From the NCBI GenBank assembly GCA_016169945.1, contig JADLSH010000355.1, positions 3,405,501 through 3,469,500 on the forward strand: 64,000 bases of DNA, read 5' to 3'. The position numbers and the translations under genes are program-made. Origin of the DNA: Trachythela sp. YZ-2020. Its lineage: Eukaryota; Cnidaria; Anthozoa; Malacalcyonacea; Clavulariidae. The notes under the pieces were generated by a model. It had not been told where the DNA came from. It saw nothing but the letters and a program-made list of their open reading frames with translations, and did not search any database. Positions 1-11,121 of this stretch are shown piece by piece (position 1 is the stretch's first letter; each line of letters begins with the position of its first letter).

Positions 1-3000
1 CGTGAGAATCAGAAAAGAGAAAATCACATGAGTATACTTATAAAATTGTATGAAGCCGAAATTATAAGATTAAATTCTGAGGATACTAAGAGCCACTTAT
101 CTGCACAACAAAAGTTAACCATTAAAGAAGAAATGAAAGTACTCGAGTGTGTCTGTGATAAGAATATACGCAGTACTGGAACTTCGTCACTTCACTCTCT
201 AGAAAACATAAGTCCATCAATATTTATGGCAATTTTGGAAGAAGTTAATGGAAAATGCCCTATGGTCCATGATATGATAGAAGCCCTGGTTATATCAAAT
301 CAAGTTAATCGAAATATATTGAAAACTAATGCTCATAAAATGCTTTGTGGATTGCAAACTCTGGGTTTTATTAGCACCATAAGGAGTTCAAAAATAAGAA
401 ATTGCTTCCCGCTTATGTTTGGCATGCTTTGTTTATCCTATGGTGCTGGCAAGCAATTTGTTGACATGTTGCAATCAATGGGGCTCTCATTACATTGGGA
501 TACTATGTAACTAAACTGTATAATATCATAATCACCTCTGATTCTATTGTTCTGAGAAATCTGGGCAATTGCCTCATTCGTACTGTATGCATGGTCGGAC
601 ATCCAACATTTATAGGTACTTCACCCAACTGAATAATTAAATTGTCCTTGAAACTACTGATCCAAAGTTGGTTTTTGTAAATACAAATATCTAAAAACAA
701 TGCATGTACAATATAGTGCTTGTACATGTTTTATATTCTCAGGGTGGTAGCTAGGAATTGGAGACAATAACCATTTGTTCTGAATTGGAAAAAAAATATT
801 TGAAAATTGTGATGCAGGCAGCCGTAGTAGACACTTGCGAAACCTGGAGGGGGGAAATGGAGAATTATTTGTCATTTATTTGTCCATATTTATAGTGTTT
901 TCATATTTTAATTATAGCATGTCTTACTTGGACAAAAGGTTGAGTCAATTTCAAGACCAGATAGATGAATGTGCCCCAGTATCCAAACCAGTAATTTTAC
1001 TACTAGATAACATCAATTTATACCACGGAAATAGAAGACATCATCGCCTTTTTAAAACCCTGGGGCCAAAAATGTGGAATTTTACCGTTCGTGGTTTGCT
1101 GATTCCTGATTTCTCTGAAATTGAAAACTTGTTTGCAAGCAAAGAAACAGCAGAAGAACAGCAGCGACCTAACGATGGCCTAACTGCAGAGGACACTTTC
1201 ATAGGTGAGTAAGGTGGTTTTTGCTCTGTCAGGGATATCAATATGTGTAGGCACGCCACTATTGCGATAAATAGAATATATAACCATAGCAATTCTTTAC
1301 AGGGGGGGGGGCTAAGCTGCCCTAAAATAAATGAACTCGTATATATCTCGTAAAAAAGAGTGAGCTTTTTCCATCGCCATGTACCATGCAATCCAACTCC
1401 GTTGTTGCAAACGTCTCTAAACTAAAAACAAATATATAATCTATGGTATTTTTAAGTTAAGGCCCGTTCAAACGATGATGTTGCACAATGCTGGATGAAA
1501 ACTTTAAACAAAGTCAAAACCGATCCAACATTACCCAACATAGTGTTCAAACGAGGCCAACAATGTTGCATCCAACAATGAATGATGTTGGACCAATATG
1601 TTGGCTTCGTTTGAATGGGCCTTTATATACCTAATAATGCTTAATTCATATCTAACTTAAAATGATCCAAAAATAACTATCAAAATAATCAAATTTTCAG
1701 GGTTTTTATGTAGAAAGTATGCATTTCTTGATTCATTTAAACGGGTAGCAATGCAATATAAATACAAATGTTAATATTAATTTATAGAAACACATCCTGA
1801 GCACTTGAAAGTTTGGAAAAAATTTCAAGACAACTTTCTCCTGCAAGTCCTTAATACGTCTTTAAACTGCATTCCAAATCCTACCAAGTTTTACAGCATG
1901 AACGAGAAAGAGTTTGACCAGTGGTTGAAGAATCAGGATTTCTCAACAAACGAGAAACAAACCTTTGACATTAAAATGCCAAAGGTAAGCATACAACTCG
2001 ATCCACACTGCTCCAAGTCGGAAACATTAATCCTTCCACTCTCTCTTGAGAATAATGCGACTACTACTGGAACTGCAGCCATAATTGAGCAGTTTGGACA
2101 GGAATTTGGTGTGCCATGTGATCATGCTAAGGAGTACATGCCATATGATGATAACAGTAAGACCTTTGATATTGCAGCAGCGCGAAGTCATCACCAATTT
2201 CTTGCATCGTTGAGGGAGCATAAGAAGGAGATGGCAGACACTGTGCGTCATTTGAAAGAAGTTGAGAAGGTGTTTGAACCTCTTCCGGATGATTCAGACA
2301 CAGAATTATCTGCAGGAAATGCTTCTTCCAACCAACAAAAGGTTGATGCAAAGTTCAAACAGGTGTATGACAATATCGTGAAGAAAATGTGGGAGGCACA
2401 ACAATCAAATGATCTTGGGAAATTTGAGGAGTTTATTGGTTGGTTAGATTCACACGTAGATGATTGGAAACATGTTACAGACCATCATGAACGAACCCTT
2501 CTTCATGCAGCTGTTGAAAATGGGAATATGCCATTAGTCAAAACCCTTATTTCAACGGGAGTAAACATAAATGCAAAGGAAATGTGTGGTGCAACACCAC
2601 TCACCATTGCTGTCATAAAGAAGAACGAGGAAATAAGTTGTTATCTCTTGGAGAACTTTGCTGTATTTGACCATCGATTCTTCAATACCATTCCTAACCC
2701 TCGAGACATGGCAGCAAATATAGAAATGGAAGTCCTATGTACAATGGATAATATTTCCAAACAGGATATGGCTACTGATGTGGACATATGGCAAAATATG
2801 GAGATATCAGAGAAAAAAGAGGAAAAGGATATACCCATGAATGAAGTTCAAGATCCAACAACAGATGATGAAGCATACACATATTCAAGGAAAAACGACT
2901 CATGTGTGACATTGTTTGTTGGTGATCAAGGCACCAACAAGGTTATGCGTGGTGTAAGAGGACGGTCGGAGAAAGCATATGGTTGGTGTTCAGAAGTCCC

Positions 3001-4385
3001 TGGCGATATGCATGCGAAAGGCTACCTTTACGAGGTATGCAAGAAAGTCATGGCACCTGGTGGATTCATGCATATTTTGCAAGAGGTCCTCTCAAGACGG
3101 AAAATAAATGCTGAAAGTTTTGGTAAGAGGAAATTCCAAGATCAAAACCTGAAAAGAATCGAGGAGGCTGTGCGTGACACAGGAGCTGCTTTTGGAATAG
3201 CTGCTGCCTTGGAATTCAAACAGTCTGCTTCATTTCCCAACGAAGATGAACTAAGACATTGTAAGCGGACAACTGGGTACCACGATGCAATCCTACTCTC
3301 TAAGTTCAAGGAGTGGATAAATACAAGTTGTGAGGACTTGCAGTTCAAGTATTATTCACAGATGATAACACTGTTTGGTCCTTTACAGCAAATGTTTACC
3401 AACGCTGTTAAGTATGGAAATGGTGTTGCTAGGGAAGCCTCGTGGATGTGTTAATGCATCCCCTTTTCGCCCAGTCGAACAAGCGAAATTATCACACAGA
3501 GGCAATGGTCCACATAGTAAACTTTGTGGCATTTTGGCCTCTGGCCACAAGAGAACTTCTCAGAAATAACTGTTCAGTTAGCTTGAATGGTAAGGTTGGA
3601 CATAACATTCTTTGGATGAGTGGGTAGAAAGCTGTATAGTGCAACCAATGAAAAACTATTCAACAGGTCAGTCTATTTAGTTGTATTATCATATAATCCA
3701 AGATGAGCCAACTTGATCTACAGTATTGATTGCAAAAGTAATGATAAATTCAAAATGATTGATTGCAACGAATTCTTTGTTTGCCGTTGTAAGGTGACAA
3801 ATTACAATGGCAAACAAATTTAACCCTGTTACACTATATTGAAAAGGATGCGTTTAATATTGCGATTTGTAGTGTATGATTCGTGTTTGGACGTATTGGA
3901 AATTACTGCTGACGCTACAATTCATCTTCATTTAGTTTATTACCACTTATGGCAATTAGAAAACAGTGAAAATTCAAACAAACTTTTACTTTCTAGGTCA
4001 TACTACAGTCAAGATGTTGCAGCGGCGAATGGCTAATATCGACATCATCGGTAAAACAAGGGAGGCATTTCACTCCAGAGATGCATTCAATGTTCATTAC
4101 ACAACTAAACACTGTGAGCAAGATCCCATCCCAGATCAGCTAAAGGCAGCTAATTTTATTCTGAGGAGCAGAATTCTTCAGCCAATTCCTGAAAGGAAAT
4201 CTGTTGTAAAGTTTGGAGATCCAAAGATGGCATCAATATCTAGCGCCAATATAGATGCCTACCACACCGGAAAGAAAAAGGTTGTTGAGAATTTTGACAG
4301 AAAACTATTTTCACTTTTTGGAATCATGAATGAGAAGAGGGTGAATGCACAGGATGGAGAAAATTCAGGAAGCGATTCTGATTAA
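1..4385 (+). pseudogene. Ankyrin-repeat, DUF6589-like mobile-element-type protein gene (5' partial, frameshifted)
   Basis: The reading frame is open from base 1, so the gene starts upstream. Exons placed by GT/AG and phase are 1-506, 918-1204, 1788-3666 and 3997-4385 (stop). Exon 2 holds a segment with LLLDNINLYHGNRRHH. Exon 3 holds an ankyrin pair (about 2486-2670, with TLLHAAVENGNMPLVKTLI and GATPLTIAV), then a GDQGT...VRGR...VPGDMHAKGYL block (about 2905-3050). That block looks like the DUF6589 family, which is multi-copy in cnidarian-type genomes and transposon-like; I recall this from general knowledge and have not searched it. Two single-base losses break the frame: at about 3446-3450 (after REASWM, before VLMHPLFAQ) and at about 3607-3610 (before LDEWVES). 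It is therefore probably a dead copy, although sequencing indels would look the same. Intron 2 carries a Harbinger-like MITE. The convergent RecQ gene downstream may belong to the same element. Function is unknown. Confidence 0.6.
1457..1625. mobile_element. Harbinger-like MITE (163 bp, TTA target duplication)
   Basis: The element body is 1460-1622. It begins AGGCCCGTTCAAACGA and ends TCGTTTGAATGGGCCT, which are inverted copies with one mismatch. It is flanked by TTA at 1457-1459 and 1623-1625. TIRs plus a TWA-type 3-bp duplication are typical of PIF/Harbinger non-autonomous elements. It lies wholly inside an intron of the ankyrin gene, so it should not disturb coding. Confidence 0.75.
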
Positions 4386-5889
4386 ATTACGCCCTTTAAG
4401 GATTGAAGTGTTTTACCATAGGTAACTAAATGAGCATTTGGTTATTTAAGTGTGTAAATTAAATAGTAAATAGAGATTCCTTTTTCAAATTTTAAAGGCT
4501 GCTGGCTCCAGATCAGTAGAAAACATAACTGTTACAGCTAATTCAATTAAGGAAGGTCCAATATGAGCATGAAAGGCACATTGGGATATTAAAATTTCCA
4601 TAATAATAAACAAGATTTGGTTTCTAAGGTTTCCTATTTGCCATTTACAATCGTAACAAAGCAATGATTAAAATAGTCATTCATGATTAAAATAGTCATT
4701 TCCAACCAAGGCTTGGTCATATTCCACCTCATCCCTTTTCTTTGGGACAACCTTAATTGAATTAGCTATATGTTAACTGTATAGTATAATTATACATTAA
4801 TTGGTTTGTATAGTCTTCGCTTGATTATATCATAGTTAATAGAGAGGGCTGGTTTGGAAGCTTCACGAAAGTACAATGAAACTCATCTATGTTGGTTTAG
4901 GTTTATGCAAAAATGTAGTTCTTCGTCGTCACCTGTGTATTGTATTTTCACCTAAACAACCAATAACCATGTCAAAACTGGGCAATTGTTTAAGTTATGG
5001 ATGGGTAAATAAAGCAAAACATTGCTATGGTTGTTTGTGTGAAAATACAATGCACATGTGATAATGAAGGACTACATTTGTGCATAAACCTGGACAATAA
5101 CATAGATAATGAGTTATATTGTACTTTAATTAAGCTTCCAAACCAGCCCTCTCTATTAACTATGATTATATTCATGTTACACTGTAAATACGGGAACAGG
5201 TGAGAGAAACTAATAAATGTAAAATGTATGGAAATGCCAAAGACAGAATGTATCAAGATTTTATCTCATTGAGAATTAAACAGTCACGAGTGCACCTCTA
5301 ATGCTAATTTTCAAGGACGACTGTCTAATTTTAAGAAATTTACTCCCAGGAACATCCCCAAGTGCATTTTAGAGGCTTTTGAAAATCGAAATTCTCACAC
5401 TAGGTTCAACATGCAGCCACAAACAAACTCAAAGAATGTGCAATCTGGCTATGCAAGGTCCATATCCTGGCTAACACTCTGAATGCAGTTTCCATGTCAT
5501 TCGTATGGCACTGCTAAAATAGATACCAAGTGAAGGGCCTGTTAATTAGGTCCAATTTCTAGGATATGGCCTTAGACATAAATGATTGATTTTCTCACTG
5601 AGGTGTCCACCTTTATCAAGCTTGCATTGTCAGCACAGCAGAAATTTATCTATATATTACTTATACACATCATAACATTACACTCTACTAATTACATTTG
5701 TCCAGCAGTACCTAGAAATGAAATGTTGCTAAGTTGTGCCTTTGCCTTTGAATATAAAGTAACATGATTACGGAAGTTATATTTTGTACCTATAAACGAT
5801 GAGGTCACCTTCCTTAATCAACTCTTCTTTGTTGCCACACACCAAATAAGGAGTTGTTCCTGTTTCATTGTGTCCTCTAAGCTGCTCGA
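4386..5889. other. Intergenic region between two convergent genes
   Basis: This AT-rich stretch separates the two convergent element-type genes. It holds short direct repeats at about 4670-4700 (the phrase ATTAAAATAGTCATT twice) and the large foldback at 4829-5166. I see no coding sequence that I would defend. The short ORFs at 4876-5061 and 4990-5256 are the two arms of the foldback read through. Confidence 0.6.
4829..5166. mobile_element. Foldback/MITE-like 338-bp imperfect palindrome
   Basis: The left arm begins ATCATAGTTAATAGAGAGGG and continues to GGAAGCTT (about 4862). The right arm is its inverted copy, from AAGCTTCC (about 5132) to CTATGAT (5166). The outer 35 bases are essentially perfect. 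Similarity continues with mismatches for about 150 bases into each arm, including shared inverted blocks around GTTTATGCA and TTGTATTTTCAC. The whole could fold into one long hairpin. No clear target duplication was found. Confidence 0.75.
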
Positions 5890-8509
5890 TCAACAAATTC
5901 TCAGAAATAGCATATGGAGAAAACGTTTTAAGCTAAGTTCAGTAAACACAGTTTTGCCTTTTCCAAATTCAGGAATGGTATCAAATGACTTTGCCAAGAT
6001 TTCCTTCCTTTTCGAACCTCGATAAACCAACATGAGTAGGTTTAGAGTAACTTTGTCACACAAATGCTTCATGTTATTAAGGCAACTTAAAATTTCCAAT
6101 GCTTCAACATTTGCATCTGTTTTTTCCACAGTGGTATTAGCCATGCAAAAGTCACACATTTTGTCACAATGAACATTTAAACATTCACCAAAATATTTCA
6201 GTAGCTGCCGCTTTCTGCATTCGGGTTTGATACAGAACTTTACCATTTCATTCAAGCTATTCAGCTTCAAAGTCCTGTGGTCACCATCCGGTAAAGAACT
6301 TATCATTTGCAGGTGTTTTGTCCGATCTTCAAACCGAAACAAGATGCAGGAAGTAGCTTGCTCACCATCTCGGCCAAATTCTTGAGCATAACATTCAAGG
6401 GATTGTGGTATGCTGAGATGGATAATAAATCTAACATTTGGTTTGTTGATGCCCATTCCAAATGCCACTGTAGCGCACATTACCAGTGCTTTTCCATTTT
6501 GCCAAGCTTGTGCATACTCCTTCTTCTTGTAGGCATCAAGTGCACCATGATAATATGTAGCGCTAACTCCTTTTGATTGCAAAATGTATGCCATATCTGT
6601 TGTATCACCTCGTTGTAGGCAATATACAATACCACATTGATTTTCATGTTTGGTAATAATTTCATCTGTAACTTGCTCCTTCCCATCTCCTTTCTTTAAC
6701 TTAACATAGAGGGAAATATTAGGGCGGTCACATGTTTGTCTTATCACTATTGCGTCAGTAAGCTTCAAAGATGAAATTATAACTGCCTCAGTACGTTGTA
6801 TCACCTCGTTGTAGGCAATATACAATACCACATTGATTTTCATGTTTGGTAATAATTTCATCTGTAACTTGCTCCTTCCCATCTCCTTTCTTTAACTTAA
6901 CATAGAGGGAAATATTAGGGCGGTCACATGTTTGTCTTATCACTATTGCGTCAGTAAGCTTCAAAGATGAAATTATAACTGCCTCAGTACGGGATGTACA
7001 TGCAAGTGCAACAATCTGACAATTTAATTCCGACAGGATACCAAGATTTCCGTATGCTGGTCTAAAGTCAAAGCCCCACAAGTCAATGCAGTGGCATTCA
7101 TCAATGGTTATGTATGTAATAGTTCCTTTGGCTTTCATCTTTTTGAAAACATCCATCATCTCGGAAGATGTTGCACTTTCTGGTGTTACAAACAGAAAGT
7201 TATATGGAGGTACATCAGACAGCATATTATGTATGATAACCTCTCTATCAATCTGTGATACTGTCGAATTTACATAGCACACGTTAAGCCCCTTCGATCT
7301 TAAATATTCCACTTGCTCGAGCATAAGGGAGAGCAAAGGCGAAATAACCACTGTTACACCACCAGATACAATAGCTGGAACTGAGTAACAAATGGTCTTT
7401 CCTGCACCAGTGGGTAAGACAATGAGGCAGTTTCTTCCTTGTAATATAGCATCAACAACTTCTTCCTGTTTCCCTCTGAAGCTATTGTGGTTGAATATAG
7501 TCCTTAGTACAGACAATTTCCTGTCTGACTCTTCATCTGACACAGCTGAATGGCTGGTTTCAAACACATCAGCCAATGTTTCTTTCTGTGGAACAGGCAT
7601 TGCATACAAATGCTATGTAAAGAAAGTATAGTTTAGGTTAGTTTAGTTTAGTTACTTGGGTATCAGGATTGGATAAGGAAGATTCTTTACAATATAATGA
7701 GATTTTTCATAATTGAACTAAACTAGTGATTAATTTAAAGTGAACTAAACTATATACTAGTGCTTTTTTATAATTGAATTATAAAAACGTCTTATAATCA
7801 ATAGACAATAATTAAATACATACTTTTTTGATAAAACAACACTCAATAATAACAGCAGCCCCTTGTATATCTCCTTCCAATGTTTGCTGCGAATACCACG
7901 CATTGAAATGAGCTTCGCCCATTAGCCACCGAACCAAGATTTTACACGGTTTGTCCTTTTCTGCATAGTTCTTTAATCGACCTGAGTGTCTAAGGAACAT
8001 TCCATATACTTTGGCGACTTCCTTCGCGTCTTTACCAAATAATTTGGTTGCATTGCATTTCTCACAATCGACGTCGAACCAAGTGCCGTTTCATATCACG
8101 ATATGATAATATGGTCCAAATATTAATTATTCAAGTAGAATATATGAATAATTCACCCCCGTACATTCGATTTCATTTCGGATAGCAAAGAAATATATTT
8201 TAGCGTTTCTTGACCGTATAAATCCTTCATTATCTGAGCAGACTTTGACGAGTCTTTCGCAATGGCTTCCTTCTTATGAATTATTCGAAAGTGTTGAGCA
8301 AGTCCGCTATTTTCAAAGAATAACAACTTCTCAACACATTCAGTCTCTGGACAAATGACTTTCCGTGTCTGAGAAGCATCATGGAACGGCCTGTGGAAAT
8401 TTTCCAATCTATTACCTTCGTCCGCCATTGCAGCGGACGCCATCTTGGATGCAGGATTTGCCAGTCGCTCCGCAACTCCTCCCCTTCCCATCTTTCCGCG
8501 CGCCCTCAT
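5890..8509 (-). pseudogene. Zinc-finger RecQ-type DNA helicase, mobile-element associated, disrupted
   Basis: On the minus strand, exon 1 (8509 to about 8157) encodes a C2H2-like finger (CPETECVEK...LAQHFRIIH). Exon 2 (about 8084 to 7824) has CEKCNATKLFG. Exon 3 starts near 7612 and holds helicase motif I (LPTGAGKT), motif II (DECHCIDLWGFDFRPAY, a variant of the RecQ DEAHCVSQWGHDFR block), motif IV-V text (CATVAFGMGINKPNVRFIIH) and the RecQ zinc domain (CIKPECRKRQLLKYFGEC...CDKMCDFC). Two lesions are visible. One is a 196-bp exact tandem duplication (6599-6794/6795-6990) that shifts frame. The other is a short motif VI: QEFGRDGEQ, where RecQ normally has GRAGRDG, so the arginine-finger segment looks deleted. 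The exon 1-2 junction has no clean acceptor, so that border is uncertain. RecQ enzymes unwind DNA 3'-5'; this copy is probably inactive. Confidence 0.8.
6599..6990. repeat. Exact 196-bp tandem duplication inside the RecQ gene
   Basis: The block 6599-6794 (starting GTTGTATCACCTCGTTG) is repeated at 6795-6990 with no difference that I can find. Because 196 is not a multiple of three, the helicase frame shifts at the junction. The duplicated peptide (TEAVIISSLKLTDAI ... CLQRGDTT) appears twice in the overlapping ORFs. Confidence 0.92.
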
Positions 8510-8636
8510 TAATTATTCTAATTATTCGTTTTCCTCGTTAATTATTCGTTTTTCCTCATTAATTATTTGTTAGCAAGTTATTCGTTTTTTCCTCATTAGT
8601 TATTTGTTAGCAAGCGACTGGGGACGAGGCAGGCAC
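8510..8636. other. Right end of the RecQ-containing insertion
   Basis: Short direct repeats of TCCTCATTAATTATTTGTTAGCAAG type lie at about 8540-8620, followed by GCGACTGGGGACGAGGCAG. From about 8637 (CACCAATATACTTTATAGTC) the sequence abruptly matches intron 1 of the other IRG copies (27893, 43892, 61034). The switch therefore marks the edge of foreign DNA. The left edge is outside the window, so no TIR or target duplication can be tested here. Confidence 0.6.
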
Positions 8637-9235
8637 CAATATACTTTATAGTCACAGTTGCATGACTTAAAAGCTAAAATTATGAGAGCTCAATTTCCCA
8701 AGTTAATATATTTCTAGTTCTGTTTTAAATTTATGATTTAAATTTAACCAGACTAGTAGAAGATGACAAACTCGCAGCACCTGTTGGTGTCACAGAGACA
8801 ACAAGAGAAGCGAAAGTCTACCCTCATCCTACAAACAAAAAAATATTATTTTGGGATCTACCTGGTATAGGTAAGTTAGTACCAGTGGTGTAATAAGGAC
8901 TAATATAATGAGGACTAATGAACGAATCACCGAGCCTGAGGCGACTAATTAATTAGTAAAAATTTCCAAGAGAAAAATAATAAACACATTATTATATAGA
9001 TTAGAATATAAATCTTAACTTTGAATTATGCCCACAAAAAGCCATTAGGGAAGAAGCCATTTTGAAAAATGTGATAGCCACTGGGCAGACATTTGTTATC
9101 AATTTTTGGTCGCTCAATTTCGACCAATCAGAATGCGGGAAAAGCAATAGCCACCTCGCAATTTCTACTAATAAGGAATGGACCTTACTGCATCAACCAT
9201 AATATCTAGTATAAATATAGTTACTTAACTGTTGT

Positions 9236-9500
9236 GGTAGTTGTCGTCGTCGTGCTTATCAGGAGGGTAATGATACTGACGAAGATGACGGTGGTTGCAT
9301 ATGGTCGTAATGAGAGAGGCGGTAGTGTTCATTAATTATGATGCCGGGGTAATGATGATGGTGATGATGGTAATTGTAATGCTGATGATGGTGGAGATAA
9401 TAATGCTGATGATGGTGCTGATTGTGGTAATGATGATGATGTTATGGTAGTCGTAACGATAGTGGATGTAGTGTTCACAGTGACGGTGGGGTTCACTAAC
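9236..9500. repeat. GAT/GGT-rich trinucleotide microsatellite, intron 2 of IRG-A
   Basis: A run of GTCGTC and GATGATGGT-type units lies just before exon 3. The same kind of tract occupies the same place in IRG-B (about 16840-17090), IRG-C (28500-28760) and IRG-D (44815-45045), but is absent from IRG-E. It was thus in the ancestral gene and varies in length. His-, Met- or Thr-rich ORFs across it are read-through artefacts. Confidence 0.85.
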
Positions 9501-10038
9501 AACTTTAACACCACTACCACAACAATTAAATAACAACCCAAACAACTGGATATTGCAGGTACTCCAAACTACCCCACTCTTGAAACCTACTGCGAGAAAG
9601 TTGGCTTGGAGAAGTACGACACCTTCCTGATCTTAACCGCCGAGCGCTTTACCCAAAACGATCTGCTTTTAGCCAGGAAAGTGAAATCCGTCAAAAAGTC
9701 GTTCTTTTTTATACGCACCAAGATCGATCAGGACATCGCGAATGAGAGGCGAAAGAAAGCATTTAACGAAGAATCAACGTTGGCGAAAATTAGGGAAGAT
9801 TTAAAATTTAATTTGGAAAATTTAAAAGGCTTCGAAGCCAGCGATGAAGTTGTGTTCCTCATTAGTAATCATGAAACGGCCGAGTGGGATTTTGCTCGTC
9901 TTACACAGGCTATTCTGGATGTCTTGCCACGTCGTCAAAAGGAAAGTCTAACCTTGTCCTTAGACTTGTTAACAAGCTGTTCCAAGGATATCTTGAAACG
10001 AAAAGTCGAAATTCTTCGAGGTAGTTATGAGTATAACA

Positions 10039-10136
10039 TAATTTTTAGCCTGCGTGGCAGGCGTTCTATTGTGGGGGAGCGAAACAAGACTCGCTTCCCT
10101 AGAATAGAACGCCTGCCACGCAGGCTACCTAATTTT
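10039..10136. mobile_element. Short hairpin MITE in IRG-A intron 3
   Basis: The body at 10046-10129 is almost all stem: TAGCCTGCGTGGCAGGCG at the left is answered by its inverted copy CGCCTGCCACGCAGGCTA at the right. TAATTTT flanks both sides (10039-10045, 10130-10136). IRG-E keeps the empty site (about 62126, CATAATTTTTGGG). The same insertion occurs in IRG-C at 29298-29379. Confidence 0.8.
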
Positions 10137-10319
10137 GGGTCAATAAAAATTTGTTGATATTCTGCACTCCTTTTCTCGATAAAGCTATATCGATATTTAT
10201 CGCGAAAGAAGTGGAAACTAGAGAATAAAACTCAGGCTTTTTCAACACCGTTTTTCCAGCCTCTTTCGAAGGCCAAATGATTTTTTCGTTGATAAAACTA
10301 GCTTTTGTGGTAGCTTTTT

Positions 10320-10408
10320 CGGTCGGTCGGTCGGTCCGTCCGTCGGTCCGTCCGTCGGTCTGTCGGTCGGTCGGTCGGTCGGTCGGTCGGTCGGTCGGTC
10401 CGTCAGTC
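10320..10408. repeat. (GGTC)n / (GTCC)n tetranucleotide microsatellite
   Basis: About 89 bases of nearly pure GGTC units with GTCC interruptions lie in intron 3 of IRG-A. The tract is absent from the same position in IRG-C (about 29580), so it arose after the two copies separated. It can be read as a PTDR repeat peptide on the minus strand, which is an artefact. Confidence 0.95.
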
Positions 10409-11121
10409 AAAATATTTATTCAGGGTACCTTAAAATTAATAAATACATAATAGGCCCCTGCAGGAGGATCTAAAGGTTAGCCCTATTATTGATCCCCCTT
10501 TTCTCGATCAGGAGGTAAGAGGAAGGGAAATTAGAGAATACGACGTTGTTCTTATTCGAAGTTGTATCGAAAACAAGGAAAAATTCTGTTATTGAATACC
10601 TCTTGTTGTCAATAAGTTAGTTGAAGGTATTTCCAAGAGATCATACCCAAAACAGTCGAGAAAAGCAGAATTTTGTTCTTTTTTACGTAATCGCGAATAT
10701 ATTCTAATTTGTTTCAGGTCGAATTTGGATGGTCGCAGCCGCTTCAGGCGCCGGTGCCTTAGTTCTATTGCCTGGGTTATCTATAGCAGTTGACCTCGCC
10801 CTTTTGAGAAATGAAGTGAATATCTACATATCTCAGCTTGGCCTACCCAAGGAAAACTCTGGCGACTTCGACAGAATGAGTCAAGAAGACAAGGAAAGAT
10901 ACGGCAAGTATTTTTTTACAAGCGCGGTGCAACTTAGAAGTCTTTTTGCAGCTTACGCTACGAGTACCGCAGTTGAAGAAAGTACCCGATTCATTCCGAT
11001 CCTAGGAAGCGTGATTGCTGGAACCATTTCATTCTCCAATACCTGTTGTTTCCTGTATCAATGTCTGAACGAAATGGAAAAAATAGCGTTGGATGAAATA
11101 ACAAGAGTTGGAGGACAGTGA

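Larger units (their letters stand above)
8637..11121 (+). pseudogene. IRG-A: immunity-related GTPase gene lacking exon 1 in this window
   Basis: Exons are 8752-8870 (exon 2, ends WDLPGI, G3 motif), 9559-10020 (exon 3, with LILTAERF and TKID, then FLISN) and 10718-11121 (exon 4, with GRIWMVAAASGAGAL and the hydrophobic helical domain, then stop). All junctions keep phase with the intact copies IRG-C, D and E. The P-loop exon is not present. Directly upstream of intron-1 sequence lies the RecQ insertion, which separates or replaces it. If exon 1 survives left of base 1, intron 1 would be more than 8.7 kb. Otherwise this is a 5'-truncated pseudogene. It is closest to IRG-C: both carry the same hairpin insertion after exon 3 and almost the same intron 2. 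Confidence 0.85.

Noticed and set aside
9332..9545. Two overlapping minus-strand ORFs of 69 aa
   Set aside because: Microsatellite read-through in intron 2; the same occurs at 28594-28797.
9559..10020. Possible bacterial-type or GIMAP GTPase
   Set aside because: DLPGIG as G3, the SATRF-like segment (LTAERF, LTAGRF), TKID and a following helical exon fit IRG better, and GIMAPs lack this layout.
10129..10410. Minus ORF with PTDRPTDR repeats
   Set aside because: Tetranucleotide repeat artefact.
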